The notes beneath the pieces are model-generated. The model was given only the letters and a program-made list of their open reading frames with translations. It was not told where the DNA came from and did no database searches. From the NCBI RefSeq assembly GCF_001426485.1, contig NZ_LMET01000001.1:2385750-2449749 (forward strand): a stretch of DNA of 64,000 bases, read 5' to 3'. This document shows, in pieces, positions 20,022-28,509 of this stretch. Position 1 is the first letter of the stretch. The number at the start of each line of letters is the position of its first letter. Origin of the DNA: Aeromicrobium sp. Root472D3 (GTDB lineage Bacteria; Actinomycetota; Actinomycetes; Propionibacteriales; Nocardioidaceae). The position numbers and the translations under genes are program-made.

Positions 20022-21429
20022 AGATCGTGTCGCCGCCGCCGCTGTCCTTGCTGATCCGGCGCGACAGGTACAGGCCCTCGAGCGCCAGCTCGATCGCGCC
20101 GGCGCGCTGGCCGTCGTTGGTCGCGCCGAGACGGTCGCAGACCTCGTCGTACAGCTCGGACTCCCCCAGGACCGGCAGCCCGGTGAGGAAGTCGCGGGCC
20201 GTGACCTGCTCGCCCGTCGTCACCATCGCGCCGGTCTCGATCGCCTCGACCAGCAGCGAGAGGTCGACGCCGCGGAAGTGCTCGCGGACGGTCTGGGCCG
20301 TCGCGGTGCGCAGCAGGTGGTCGAGGATCTCGTCCTCGCGTCCCTCCTCGCCCGACTCGAACTCGATCTTGCCGCCCAGCACGTCGACCGCGGTCTCGAG
20401 GTCGACCGGACGGGCGACGGCCTCGTCCTCGCCCTGGCGCGTCGCGCGGTGGATCGCCGCGGCGGCGATCGTCTCGGCGCCCGCGATCGCGAACCGGGCG
20501 CTCACGCCGCTGCGCTGGTCGACCGCGGACGACTCGCGCAGCGCACGGGTGAAGCGGGCCAGGATCTCGATGAGGTGATCGGGCACCTCGGCGACCAGGT
20601 CGGCCTCCTGCCGGATGACGGCGACCTCGTCGACCAGCTCGGTCGGGTAGTGCGTGCGGATCTCGGCGCCGAAGCGGTCCTTCAGCGGAGTGATGATGCG
20701 ACCGCGGTTGGTGTAGTCCTCGGGGTTCGCGCTCGCGACGACCAGGACGTCGAGCGGGAGCCGCAGCACGTAGCCGCGGATCTGGATGTCGCGCTCCTCC
20801 ATGACGTTGAGCATCGCGACCTGGATGCGCTCGGCCAGGTCGGGCAGCTCGTTGATCGCGACGATGCCGCGGTGGCTGCGCGGGATGAGCCCGAAGTGGA
20901 TCGTCTCGGGGTCGCCCAGGCTGCGACCCTCGGCGACCTTCATGGGGTCGACGTCGCCGATCAGGTCGGCGACGGACGTGTCGGGCGTCGCGAGCTTCTC
21001 GGCGTAGCGCTCGTCGCGCGTGCGCCACGCGACGGGCAGGTCGTCGCCGAGCTCGGCGGCACGCCGCCGGCTGCCGACCGTGATGGGCTCGAAGGGGTGC
21101 TCACCGAGCTCGGAGCCGTCGATGACGGGCGACCACTCGTCGAGCAGGCCGACCATGGTGCGCAGCAGGCGCGTCTTGCCCTGGCCGCGCTCGCCCAGCA
21201 GGACGATGTCGTGTCCCGCGATGAGGGCTCGCTCGAGCTGCGGGATCACGGTGGACTCGAAGCCGTGCAGCCCGGGCCACGGGTCGCGCCCCTCGCGGAG
21301 CGCCGCGAGCAGGTTGTCGCGCAGCTCGACCCGCAGGGTCTTCTGCACGTGTCCGGACGCGCGCAGCTCGCCGACCGTGCAGGGGGCCGGGACGTTGACG
21401 GTGGAGGAGGTCTCGGTGGGAGAGGTCAC
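20014..21429 (-). CDS. AAA+ ATPase, magnesium-chelatase ChlI/MoxR-like
   Basis: 471 residues. Walker A is GERGQGKTR near residue 80. The Walker B position reads AINELPDL, with Asn in place of the usual Asp; I recall this as the normal form of this actinobacterial subfamily. Sensor 1 is ASANPEDYTNRG, with an arginine-finger region at TPLKDRFGAEIRTHYP. It works with the overlapping VWA gene as a two-component remodelling machine whose client is unknown. A 52 nt gap separates it from the next upstream same-strand gene. Confidence 0.88.
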   Translation of the reverse strand: MTSPTETSSTVNVPAPCTVGELRASGHVQKTLRVELRDNLLAALREGRDPWPGLHGFESTVIPQLERALIAGHDIVLLGERGQGKTRLLRTMVGLLDEWSPVIDGSELGEHPFEPITVGSRRRAAELGDDLPVAWRTRDERYAEKLATPDTSVADLIGDVDPMKVAEGRSLGDPETIHFGLIPRSHRGIVAINELPDLAERIQVAMLNVMEERDIQIRGYVLRLPLDVLVVASANPEDYTNRGRIITPLKDRFGAEIRTHYPTELVDEVAVIRQEADLVAEVPDHLIEILARFTRALRESSAVDQRSGVSARFAIAGAETIAAAAIHRATRQGEDEAVARPVDLETAVDVLGGKIEFESGEEGREDEILDHLLRTATAQTVREHFRGVDLSLLVEAIETGAMVTTGEQVTARDFLTGLPVLGESELYDEVCDRLGATNDGQRAGAIELALEGLYLSRRISKDSGGGDTIYG

Positions 21430-21481
21430 GTCTCGACGCTACTCCGGCACGCAACGCTGGAGGACGCTCCACCCGCGGGTT

Positions 21482-21892
21482 TCAGTCCAGGACGCCGAGC
21501 GACGCGAAGAGCTCGCGCAGCGCCTTCTGCCCCTGGGCGTAGGCCCCGACGCTCGGCATCCCCCGCCACGAGACGTACTGCGCGTCCCTGACCGACGGAG
21601 CGTCGGCGATCCCATGACCCGACTCGAGCAGCGCCGTGAGCTCGTCGGACGGCCGGGGTGACGTCCTGCCGCCGACCGCCGTGAGGATCGACGCCTTCTC
21701 GCCCTTGATGCTGACGGTCAGGATGCCCATGCCCTTCTTGACCCGGACGTCGCCCACCGGCGCCTGCCAGACGACCTGCAGGTCGTTCGACTGGAGGGTG
21801 AGGTGGCTGCCGTCGGACGACAGTGCCCCGGGGCGGGCGACACCCATGAGGTAGTTCTCGCGGTAGTAGACGAACGCACGCACGGTTTCCAT
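21482..21892 (-). CDS. Hypothetical soluble protein (136 aa)
   Basis: It starts METVRAFVYYRENYLMGVARPG at ATG 21892 with GGGAGA upstream. Alternating strands (HLTLQSNDLQVVWQAPVGDVRV) suggest a PH-like or small beta-barrel domain, and a C-terminal helix carries GQKALRELFASLG. There is no signal or membrane segment. I do not recognise a family. It is 52 nt upstream of the AAA+/VWA pair on the same strand and could be the first gene of that operon. Confidence 0.6.
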   Translation of the reverse strand: METVRAFVYYRENYLMGVARPGALSSDGSHLTLQSNDLQVVWQAPVGDVRVKKGMGILTVSIKGEKASILTAVGGRTSPRPSDELTALLESGHGIADAPSVRDAQYVSWRGMPSVGAYAQGQKALRELFASLGVLD

Positions 21893-21944
21893 GGCGTGAG
21901 TCTCCCATCGAGGGGCACGATCCCCGTGCCGGTATCCTCTCGGG

Positions 21945-22694
21945 GTGGCCAACAGACGCAATGTGGTTGCGGTCGAGGACTGCCTGAAGGCGATCTTCTC
22001 GGTGGGCGAGTGGGACGCCTCCGCGCGCACCGTCGGCGACATCGCGGCCCGCCTGCGGGCGTCGACGTCGTCGGTCTCGGAGATGGTGCGCCGCCTCACC
22101 GACGACGGCCTGGTCGAGCACGAACGCTACGGCAACGTCGACCTGACGCCCGCCGGCCTCGCGCGGGCCCTGCAGATGGTGCGCCGCCACCGCCTCGTCG
22201 AGACGTACCTCGTGACGGCCCTCGACTACGGCTGGGACGAGGTGCACGACGAGGCCGAGGTGCTGGAGCACGCGATCTCCGACCTGATGCTCGACCGCAT
22301 GGACCGCCGTCTCGGTCACCCGTGGCGCGATCCGCACGGCGACGCGATCCCGACCGCCGCGGGCGTCCTGCACCTGCCGGCGGCGCGCCCGCTCGGCGAG
22401 CTCGACGAGGGCGCGAGCGGCGTCGTCGCGCGCATCGACGACGAGGACCCCGAGCTGCTGCGCTGGTTCGCCGATCACGGTGTGGTGCTCGACGTCGGGC
22501 TCACGGTCACGGGGCTCAAGCCGTTCGGGGGTGCCACGGAGGTCTCGATCGCGTCCACCGACAAGGCGACGCCCCTCGACCTCGGCGTGCAGGCCGTCGC
22601 GGCGCTGTGGGTCGCCGACGCTCCCCCGGGCGTCGACGCGACGTCGACGGGCTGCCACTACGCCGCGTGCCAGCACGTCGGGACGCCCGCCTAG
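21945..22694 (+). CDS. DtxR/MntR-family metal-dependent regulator
   Basis: 249 residues in three parts: an N-terminal winged helix (VGDIAARLRASTSSVSEMVRRLTDDGLVEHERYG), a metal-binding dimer domain with RRHRLVETYLV, the Glu/His-rich HDEAEVLEHAIS and GHPWRDPHGD, and a C-terminal SH3/FeoA-like domain. It is expected to repress uptake genes when Mn or Fe is abundant. GTG 21945 follows a TATCCT -10 box by exactly 6 nt, indicating a leaderless transcript. The next gene is a Na/Ca antiporter 90 nt away. Confidence 0.9.
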   Translation: MANRRNVVAVEDCLKAIFSVGEWDASARTVGDIAARLRASTSSVSEMVRRLTDDGLVEHERYGNVDLTPAGLARALQMVRRHRLVETYLVTALDYGWDEVHDEAEVLEHAISDLMLDRMDRRLGHPWRDPHGDAIPTAAGVLHLPAARPLGELDEGASGVVARIDDEDPELLRWFADHGVVLDVGLTVTGLKPFGGATEVSIASTDKATPLDLGVQAVAALWVADAPPGVDATSTGCHYAACQHVGTPA

Positions 22695-22706
22695 CCGCTC
22701 GCGCGG

Positions 22707-22732
22707 GCAGAGTTCGGAACTCCGAACTCTGC
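22707..22732. repeat. 26-bp near-perfect palindrome between dtxR-like and antiporter genes
   Basis: Arms GCAGAGTTCGGA and TCCGAACTCTGC are separated by only 2 nt. It could be an operator for a dimeric regulator, a terminator hairpin for the upstream gene, or a dispersed repeat. It starts 13 nt after the regulator's stop and ends about 50 nt before the antiporter start. Confidence 0.6.
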
Positions 22733-22784
22733 AGTTGGGACGACGACGTTTGCGGGCGCCGCGCGCGACCCTAGCGTCGTCGAC

Positions 22785-23819
22785 ATGATTCACGTGCTCC
22801 TGCTGGTCGTCTGCGCCGTCGCGATCTACCTGTCGTGCGAGTGGTTCGTCAACGCGATCGAGTGGCTCGGCGTCCGCCTGAAGGTCGGCGGCATGGCGGT
22901 CGGCACGATCCTGGCAGCGGCCGGAACGGCGCTGCCCGAGTCGGTCGTGACGCTGATGGCGGTGCTGTTCGGCAGCGAGGAGAACGGCAACGACATCGCG
23001 GTGGGCGCGGCGATGGGCGGACCGCTGGTCGTCGGCACCATCGCGTACGCCGTCACGGGCGGCATGCTGTTCCTGCGCTTCCGCAGGAAGCGCGCCATGG
23101 CGCTGGCCGGCCGGCAGGACGCTCCGGGCACCGATCTGCGCGACGACGAGGGCATCGACACCGAGCGTCTCGCCCGCGACCAGGTCTGGTTCCTGTGCAT
23201 CTTCGCGGTCAAGGTCGCCCTGGGTCTGGTCGCCTTCGCGATCAAGCCGTGGCTCGGCCTGCTGTTCCTCGTGGCGTACGGCGTCTACTTCTACAAGGAG
23301 ATGACCGATGACGGCGATGCCGCGTCGGCCGACGACCTCGAGCCGCTGAAGCTGCGCCCCAGGGCCGCCAAGCCCGGCACCCTGCCGGTCGTGCTGCAGA
23401 CCGTCGGCTCGCTCGTCGTGATCTTCGCGGCCTCGCAGGTCTTCGTCGAGCAGCTCGAGTGGGCCGGACCGGCCCTCGGGCTGCCGGCCGTCGTCGTCGC
23501 GCTGCTGCTCTCGCCGATCGCGACCGAGCTGCCCGAGATCATGAACGCGATCATCTGGGTGCGTCAGGGCAAGGCCAACCTCGCGCTCGCCAACATCTCC
23601 GGCTCGATGATGATCCAGGCCACCGTGCCGTCCGCGATCGGCATCGGATTCACGACGTGGAAGTTCGACACCCCGCTGATGCTCGCGGGCTTCGCGACGC
23701 TCGCGTCGGTGGCCTACCTGCTGTGGGCCGTGCGCCACCGCTCGTTCACCGCGACGAAGCTGCTCTACGCGGGTGGCTTCTACCTGGTGTTCGCGGCCGG
23801 GCTCGTGCTGACGGTCTGA
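22785..23819 (+). CDS. Sodium/calcium antiporter (CaCA family)
   Basis: 344 residues with two inverted alpha-repeats. The first contains GTALPESVVTLMAVLFGS and the second SPIATELPEIMNAIIWVRQGKANLALANISGS; the Glu in each is the cation ligand. Ten to eleven hydrophobic segments flank a charged cytoplasmic loop (about residues 105-130 and 175-205). It exchanges Ca2+ or related cations for Na+ or H+. A TAGCGT -10 ends 7 nt before the ATG, so the transcript is near-leaderless. Control by the upstream DtxR-type regulator is possible but unproven. Confidence 0.88.
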   Translation: MIHVLLLVVCAVAIYLSCEWFVNAIEWLGVRLKVGGMAVGTILAAAGTALPESVVTLMAVLFGSEENGNDIAVGAAMGGPLVVGTIAYAVTGGMLFLRFRRKRAMALAGRQDAPGTDLRDDEGIDTERLARDQVWFLCIFAVKVALGLVAFAIKPWLGLLFLVAYGVYFYKEMTDDGDAASADDLEPLKLRPRAAKPGTLPVVLQTVGSLVVIFAASQVFVEQLEWAGPALGLPAVVVALLLSPIATELPEIMNAIIWVRQGKANLALANISGSMMIQATVPSAIGIGFTTWKFDTPLMLAGFATLASVAYLLWAVRHRSFTATKLLYAGGFYLVFAAGLVLTV

Positions 23820-24385
23820 CCCAGGCCTCGCAGGACGATCCGCACCGCGTGCCGGATCAGGTCGTCGGACGGCAGCGTGTCGTGCATCAGCACGGGGCAC
23901 ACGACGGCTCCTGACAGCATCGCGACGGCGGCCTCGAGCTCGGCGCCCTCCGCGACGTCGGCCAGCACCTCGCGCACGACGCTCTCGCCGTCCTCCACGA
24001 CCCGGTCGCGGATCGCGGCGACCTCGTCGACCGTCGCGCCCCACTGCGCCAGCGCCATCAGCACCTTGTCGAGCCGGAGCTCGACGATGCCGCGACGGAA
24101 CGTCGTCAGCTCCGCGACGAGGTCGGTCTCGACGTCGCCGGTGCGCTCGTCGTGCGGCATGTCGCGGACGGCGTCGAGCGCCAGCACCACGAGGTCGATC
24201 TTCTGCGGCCAGTGCGTGTAGAGGGTCGTGCGCGAGTAGCCGGCCGAGGCGGCGACGTGCGCGTGCGACAGCGCCTCCCACCCCTCGCGCGTCAGGACCT
24301 TCAGGGCCGTGTGAGCGACGTCATGGCGGGTACGGGCCACCCGGACGTCGTCGGCGTCGCCGCGTCGCTGCGACTTCTGCACCAC
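23780..24385 (-). CDS. TetR-family regulator divergent from the MAA operon
   Basis: About 201 residues. The N-terminal TetR helix-turn-helix is HVAASAGYSRTTLYTHWPQKIDLV; the rest is a helical ligand domain. GTG 24385 is preferred because GGGAGG lies 8 nt upstream; GTG 24394 would overlap that site. The 3' end runs 40 bp into the convergent antiporter gene. The start is 130 nt from the mys operon start, and a 10-bp palindrome lies over the operon's -10 box, so it is the obvious candidate repressor. The ligand is unknown. Confidence 0.85.
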   Translation of the reverse strand: MVQKSQRRGDADDVRVARTRHDVAHTALKVLTREGWEALSHAHVAASAGYSRTTLYTHWPQKIDLVVLALDAVRDMPHDERTGDVETDLVAELTTFRRGIVELRLDKVLMALAQWGATVDEVAAIRDRVVEDGESVVREVLADVAEGAELEAAVAMLSGAVVCPVLMHDTLPSDDLIRHAVRIVLRGLGQTVSTSPAANTR

Positions 24386-24446
24386 GCTGGCCACCTCCCG
24401 GAGATCTCGTCCGAGTGAAGGTACTAGATCGCGCTGCGTTCTCCTA

Positions 24447-24474
24447 TTGCACTTTCTGTTCGCTACCGTACGGT
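24447..24474 (+). promoter_or_regulatory. mys operon promoter with overlapping palindrome ACCGTACGGT
   Basis: TTGCAC (24447-24452), a 16-nt spacer and TACGGT (24469-24474) form a good sigma-70-type promoter. The -10 box is the right half of the perfect palindrome ACCGTACGGT (24465-24474), a typical TetR-type half-site arrangement. Bound repressor would block the -10 directly. Confidence 0.6.
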
Positions 24475-24514
24475 GAGTTCAACTAGACCCGGAACGTCGC
24501 CCGAAAGGCCCTTC

Positions 24515-25180
24515 ATGTCCGCCATCCTGTTCGGTTCCATCAGCACGCTCGCCGACACCTCCGAGCTGCAGCGCCGCTCGTTCAACGAGGCGTTCAGCGC
24601 CCACGACCTCGACTGGAGCTGGAGCCGCGACGACTACGTCTCGATGCTCGGCTCGAACGGCGGTGCCGACCGCATCGCGGAGTACGCGCGCTCGCAGGGC
24701 GTCGAGGTCGACGCCGCCGCCGTGCACGCCACGAAGTCGCAGATCTTCCAGGACCTGCTGGCCGGGTCGGGCGTCTCGGCCCGTCCGGGGGTCGTCGAGA
24801 CCATCGAGGCCGCCCGGGCCGACGACGTGAAGGTCGGCTTCGTCACGACCACCTCGCGCGAGAACATCGACGCCCTGCTGGCCGCGCTGTCGCCCGCGCT
24901 GACGGCCGACTCGTTCGACGTCATCGTCGACGCCTCGTCCGTCGACGCCGGCAAGCCCGACCCGGCTGCGTACCGCCACGCGCTCGAGAGCCTCGGCGAG
25001 GAGCCGGGCTCGTGCGTCGCGATCGAGGACAACGAGGGCGGCGTGCGCGCGGCCGCGGCGGCGTCGGTCACGTGCGTCGCCTTCCCGAACGAGAACACCG
25101 CGGACGGGGACTTCGGCACGGCCGCCGAGACCGTCACCCAGCTCGACCCGACCCACGTCCGCGGCCTGATCGCCGCCTGA
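24515..25180 (+). CDS. HAD-like protein lacking the catalytic aspartates, first gene of the MAA operon
   Basis: 221 residues with the beta-phosphoglucomutase-type HAD fold: cap domain about 15-80, motif II VTTTS (Thr 111-113), motif III AGKPDP (Lys147), motif [10 protein letters not shown]. Motif I should read FDxDGTL but is FGSISTL (residues 6-12): both the nucleophile and the acid/base Asp are gone, while [15 protein letters not shown] continues the family sequence. It is therefore unlikely to be a phosphatase. It may bind a sugar phosphate or act as a partner for the following sedoheptulose-phosphate cyclase. There are 16 nt to mysA. Start ATG 24515, about 34 nt after the likely transcription start. 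Confidence 0.85.
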   Translation: MSAILFGSISTLADTSELQRRSFNEAFSAHDLDWSWSRDDYVSMLGSNGGADRIAEYARSQGVEVDAAAVHATKSQIFQDLLAGSGVSARPGVVETIEAARADDVKVGFVTTTSRENIDALLAALSPALTADSFDVIVDASSVDAGKPDPAAYRHALESLGEEPGSCVAIEDNEGGVRAAAAASVTCVAFPNENTADGDFGTAAETVTQLDPTHVRGLIAA

Positions 25181-25196
25181 CTCCCGAAGGACATCC

Positions 25197-26405
25197 ATGA
25201 GCTCCATGCAAGCCCGCGTCACCGCCGACGACCGCTCGTTCAGCGTCGAGGGGTACGAACGCATCGAGTACGACCTGGTCTACGTCGACGGCGTGTTCGA
25301 CGTCGAGAACCTCCAGCTCGCCGACGCCTACCGCCCGTACGGCCGCACCCTGATGGTCGTCGACGAGTCGGTGCTGTCGCTGTACGGCGACCGGATCGAG
25401 GCGTACTTCGCCCACCACGACATCGCACTGACCCTCGTGCCGGTGCAGATCCGCGAGACAGCCAAGTCGCTCGAGACGTTCGAGTACATCGTCGGCGAGT
25501 TCGAGCGCTTCGGCCTCGTGCGCACCGAGCCCGTCCTCGTCGTCGGCGGCGGTCTGACGACCGACGTCGCGGGATTCGCGTGCGCGAGCTACCGCCGCAG
25601 CACGCCGTACATCCGCATCCCGACGACGCTGATCGGCCTGATCGACGCCAGCGTGTCGATCAAGGTCGCGGTCAACCACGGCAAGAACAAGAACCGGCTC
25701 GGCGCGTACCACGCGTCGTCGACCGTCCTGCTCGACTTCTCGTTCCTGGCGACGCTGCCCGAGGACCAGGTGCGCAACGGCATGGCCGAGCTCATCAAGA
25801 TCGCCGTCGTCGGCAACCTCGAGATCTTCGAGATGCTCGAGCAGCACGGTCCCGAGCTGCTGCGGACGCGCTTCGGCCACCTGGACGGCACGCAGGAGCT
25901 CCGCGAGGTCGCGCACCGCCTGACGTACTCGGCGATCGCGACGATGCTCGAGCTCGAGACGCCGAACCTGCACGAGCTCGACCTCGACCGGGTCATCGCG
26001 TTCGGCCACACGTGGAGCCCCACGCTCGAGCTGTCGCCACCGGCGCCGTTCTTCCACGGTCACGCGATCAACATCGACATGGCGCTGTCGACGACGGTGG
26101 CCGAGCAGCGCGGGCTGCTGTCGACCGCCGACCGCGACCGCGTGCTCGGCGTCATGAGCGCCCTGGGTCTCGCGCTCGACAGCCCCCACCTGACCGCGGA
26201 GCTGCTCGAGGAGGCCACGGCGTCGATCCTCAAGACGCGCGACGGGCTCCTGCGCGCCGCCGTGCCCGACCCGATCGGCCAGTGCCACTTCCTCAACGAC
26301 CTCGACGTCAGCGAGCTCACCGACGCGCTGACGCTGCACAAGAAGGTCTGCCTCGGCTTCGACCGCGAGGGCGCCGGCATCGACATGTTCACGGCCGAGC
26401 AGTGA
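25197..26405 (+). CDS. mysA: Demethyl-4-deoxygadusol synthase (sedoheptulose 7-phosphate cyclase)
   Basis: 402 residues of the dehydroquinate-synthase-like sugar phosphate cyclase family. NAD-binding glycines are in [11 protein letters not shown] (117-119). The zinc ligands are E198 in MAELIK, H271 in GHTWSPTLE and H287 in FFHGHA; K201 is also present. From memory it aligns along its length with cyanobacterial demethyl-4-deoxygadusol synthases ([28 protein letters not shown]). It converts sedoheptulose 7-phosphate to demethyl-4-deoxygadusol, the MAA core. A GAAGGA site lies 6 nt before the ATG. The O-methyltransferase next door decides DDG synthase over 2-epi-5-epi-valiolone synthase. Confidence 0.93.
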   Translation: MSSMQARVTADDRSFSVEGYERIEYDLVYVDGVFDVENLQLADAYRPYGRTLMVVDESVLSLYGDRIEAYFAHHDIALTLVPVQIRETAKSLETFEYIVGEFERFGLVRTEPVLVVGGGLTTDVAGFACASYRRSTPYIRIPTTLIGLIDASVSIKVAVNHGKNKNRLGAYHASSTVLLDFSFLATLPEDQVRNGMAELIKIAVVGNLEIFEMLEQHGPELLRTRFGHLDGTQELREVAHRLTYSAIATMLELETPNLHELDLDRVIAFGHTWSPTLELSPPAPFFHGHAINIDMALSTTVAEQRGLLSTADRDRVLGVMSALGLALDSPHLTAELLEEATASILKTRDGLLRAAVPDPIGQCHFLNDLDVSELTDALTLHKKVCLGFDREGAGIDMFTAEQ

Positions 26406-27208
26406 CCGAGGCCGTCCCACCGGCGCCGCGTCCCGTCACCCCGACCACGATCCTCGCCCGCGAGCTCGACGAGATCGCGGACCGGCTCGGGGACGGGGTG
26501 CCGGCCGACGTCGTCGCGCGGCTGCGACGCGCCCGCGACCTCGCGGGCGGCCTCGACCCGTACCTCGACCGGTGCACGTCGCCGGAGTCGGCCGACCTGG
26601 CCGAGCTCGCGCGCCGCACGCGTGAGGCCCCGTGGGCGTCGCGCGAGGTCGTGTCGGGATCGGGCCCGCTCGAGCAGGAGATGCTGTCGGGGCACGTCGA
26701 GGGTCGCTTCCTGGCGTTCCTCGTGCGGATGCTGCGGGCGCGCCGCGTGCTCGAGATCGGCATGTTCACGGGCTACTCGGCCCTCGCGATCGCCGAGGCG
26801 CTGCCGGAGGGCGGCGAGGTCGTGGCGTGCGAGGTCGACCCCTACGTCGCGGGCCTGGCCCGCGAGTGGCTCGACCTCTCCCCCGCCGGCGCGGCCGTGA
26901 CGATCGAGGTCGGCTCGGCGGTCGAGACGCTCGACCGTCTCGAGGGCCCCTTCGACCTGGTGTTCGTCGACGCCGACAAGACCGGCTACGCCGAGTACTA
27001 CCGGCGACTGCTCGACTCCGACCTGTTGGCGCCCGGCGCGGTCGTCGCGGTCGACAACACCCTGCTGCAGGGCCAGCCGTGGGCCGACGACCCGACGGCC
27101 AACGGCGCCGCCGTGGCGCGGTTCAACCAGCTCGTCGCCGACGACCCGCGGGTCGAGCAGGTGCTCGTCCCCCTGCGCGACGGCGTGACCCTGATCCGCA
27201 GGGTCTGA
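26402..27208 (+). CDS. mysB: O-methyltransferase making 4-deoxygadusol
   Basis: 268 residues. A family-specific N-terminus ([37 protein letters not shown]) precedes a class I SAM-binding fold ([20 protein letters not shown]), an [13 protein letters not shown] metal/catalytic strand and a VDNTLLQGQ loop. It ends [18 protein letters not shown], closely like cyanobacterial MysB. It should methylate demethyl-4-deoxygadusol with SAM. The GTG start overlaps the mysA stop (GTGA). Confidence 0.93.
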   Translation: MTEAVPPAPRPVTPTTILARELDEIADRLGDGVPADVVARLRRARDLAGGLDPYLDRCTSPESADLAELARRTREAPWASREVVSGSGPLEQEMLSGHVEGRFLAFLVRMLRARRVLEIGMFTGYSALAIAEALPEGGEVVACEVDPYVAGLAREWLDLSPAGAAVTIEVGSAVETLDRLEGPFDLVFVDADKTGYAEYYRRLLDSDLLAPGAVVAVDNTLLQGQPWADDPTANGAAVARFNQLVADDPRVEQVLVPLRDGVTLIRRV

Positions 27209-28509
27209 TGGCGCGCGCGATCCTGCGGACCTCCGCCGTCCTCGGTGGGCTCGCCGTGACCCTGCCGCTCGACCTCGCGGTGGCCGCCGCGGCCGTGGTG
27301 ACGAACGGGCGGCGCCCGACGACGGCGCAGGCGTCGTCACCGCGCACGGTGCTGCTGACCGGCGGCAAGATGACCAAGTCGCTGCAGCTGGCACGGTCGT
27401 TCCACCTGGCCGGGCACCGCGTCGTCCTGGTGGAGTCGGCGCGGTACCGCTGGACGGGGCACCGGTTCTCGCGCGCCGTCGACGCCTTCCACGTCGTGCC
27501 GGAGCCCACCGCGCCCAGGTACGCGCAGGCCCTGCTCGACGTCGTGCGACGCGAGGGCGTCGACGTCGTCGTCCCGGTCGCCAGCCCCGCGGCGAGCATC
27601 CACGACGCCGACGCACGAGCCGTGCTGGACGAGCACTGCGAGGTGCTGCACGGCGACGGCGACACCGTGCGGATGCTCGACGACAAGTCGACGTTCTCGC
27701 AGCACGCCGCGTCGCTCGGCCTGCGCGTGCCCGACTGGCGCCGCGTCACCGACGCCCGGCAGGTCGAGGAGTTCGACTTCCCTCCCGGACGCGAGTACAT
27801 CCTCAAGCGGATCGCCTACAACCCCGTCGGACGCATGGACCTGACCCGGCTGAGCCGCGAGACCCCGCAGCGCAACGCCGAGTTCGCGCGGGGCCTCGGC
27901 ATCACGCCGGACGATCCTTGGATCCTGCAGGAGTTCGTGCGCGGCCGCGAGTACTGCACCCACGGGACGGTGCGCGACGGCCACCTGCAGGTCTACGGCT
28001 GCTGCGAGTCGTCGGCGTTCCAGGTCAACTACGAGATGGTCGACAAGCCCGCCATCCGCGAGTGGGTCACGACGTTCGTGGAGGACCTCGGCGTCACGGG
28101 TCAGCTGTCGTTCGACTTCATCGAGTCCGACCGCGACGGCGAGGTGTACGCGATCGAGTGCAACCCGCGCACGCACTCGGCCATCACGATGTTCCACGAC
28201 CACCCGGCGGTCGCCGCGGCCTACCTCGACGACGGGCACCCCGTGATCGAGCCGCGGCGGTCGTCGCGACCGACGTACTGGACGTACCACGAGGCCTGGC
28301 GCCTGCTGACGGAACCGCGTCGCGCGGCACGGCTGCGGACGATCGGGGCCGGCAAGGACGCGATCCTGACCGGGTGGGACCCGCTGCCCTACCTGCTCGT
28401 GCACCACCTGCAGATCCCGTCGCTGCTGATCGACAACCTGCTGAGCGGGCGCGGGTGGTCGCGCATCGACTTCAACATCGGCAAGCTCGTCGAGGAGGGT
28501 GGCGACTGA
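27208..28509 (+). CDS. mysC: ATP-grasp ligase forming mycosporine-glycine
   Basis: 433 residues. An N-terminal hydrophobic segment (about 8-33) is followed by an ATP-grasp enzyme: TGGKMTKSLQLARSFHLAGHRVVLVE, a YILKR ATP Lys, QEFVRGREYCTHGTVRDG, and the metal site AIECNPRTHSAITMF. The tail GWSRIDFNIGKLVEEGGD matches MysC proteins. It joins glycine to 4-deoxygadusol using ATP. The membrane-like N-terminus is also normal for MysC and suggests inner-membrane association. ATGA overlaps tie it to both neighbours. Confidence 0.93.
   Translation: MARAILRTSAVLGGLAVTLPLDLAVAAAAVVTNGRRPTTAQASSPRTVLLTGGKMTKSLQLARSFHLAGHRVVLVESARYRWTGHRFSRAVDAFHVVPEPTAPRYAQALLDVVRREGVDVVVPVASPAASIHDADARAVLDEHCEVLHGDGDTVRMLDDKSTFSQHAASLGLRVPDWRRVTDARQVEEFDFPPGREYILKRIAYNPVGRMDLTRLSRETPQRNAEFARGLGITPDDPWILQEFVRGREYCTHGTVRDGHLQVYGCCESSAFQVNYEMVDKPAIREWVTTFVEDLGVTGQLSFDFIESDRDGEVYAIECNPRTHSAITMFHDHPAVAAAYLDDGHPVIEPRRSSRPTYWTYHEAWRLLTEPRRAARLRTIGAGKDAILTGWDPLPYLLVHHLQIPSLLIDNLLSGRGWSRIDFNIGKLVEEGGD

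Noticed and set aside
18246-20054. 602-codon plus-strand frame opposite the VWA gene
   Set aside because: Leu/Arg/Val-biased shadow of a helical protein; no ribosome-binding site and no family motif.
20014-21429. True magnesium chelatase subunit I
   Set aside because: No chlorophyll or cobalamin genes nearby, and the Walker B INEL form belongs to a general actinobacterial AAA+/VWA subfamily.
25197-26405. 2-epi-5-epi-valiolone synthase (validamycin/acarbose-type pathway) as the identity of the cyclase
   Set aside because: The neighbours are MysB, MysC and MysD in order, and the sequence resembles cyanobacterial demethyl-4-deoxygadusol synthases; no aminocyclitol genes are present.
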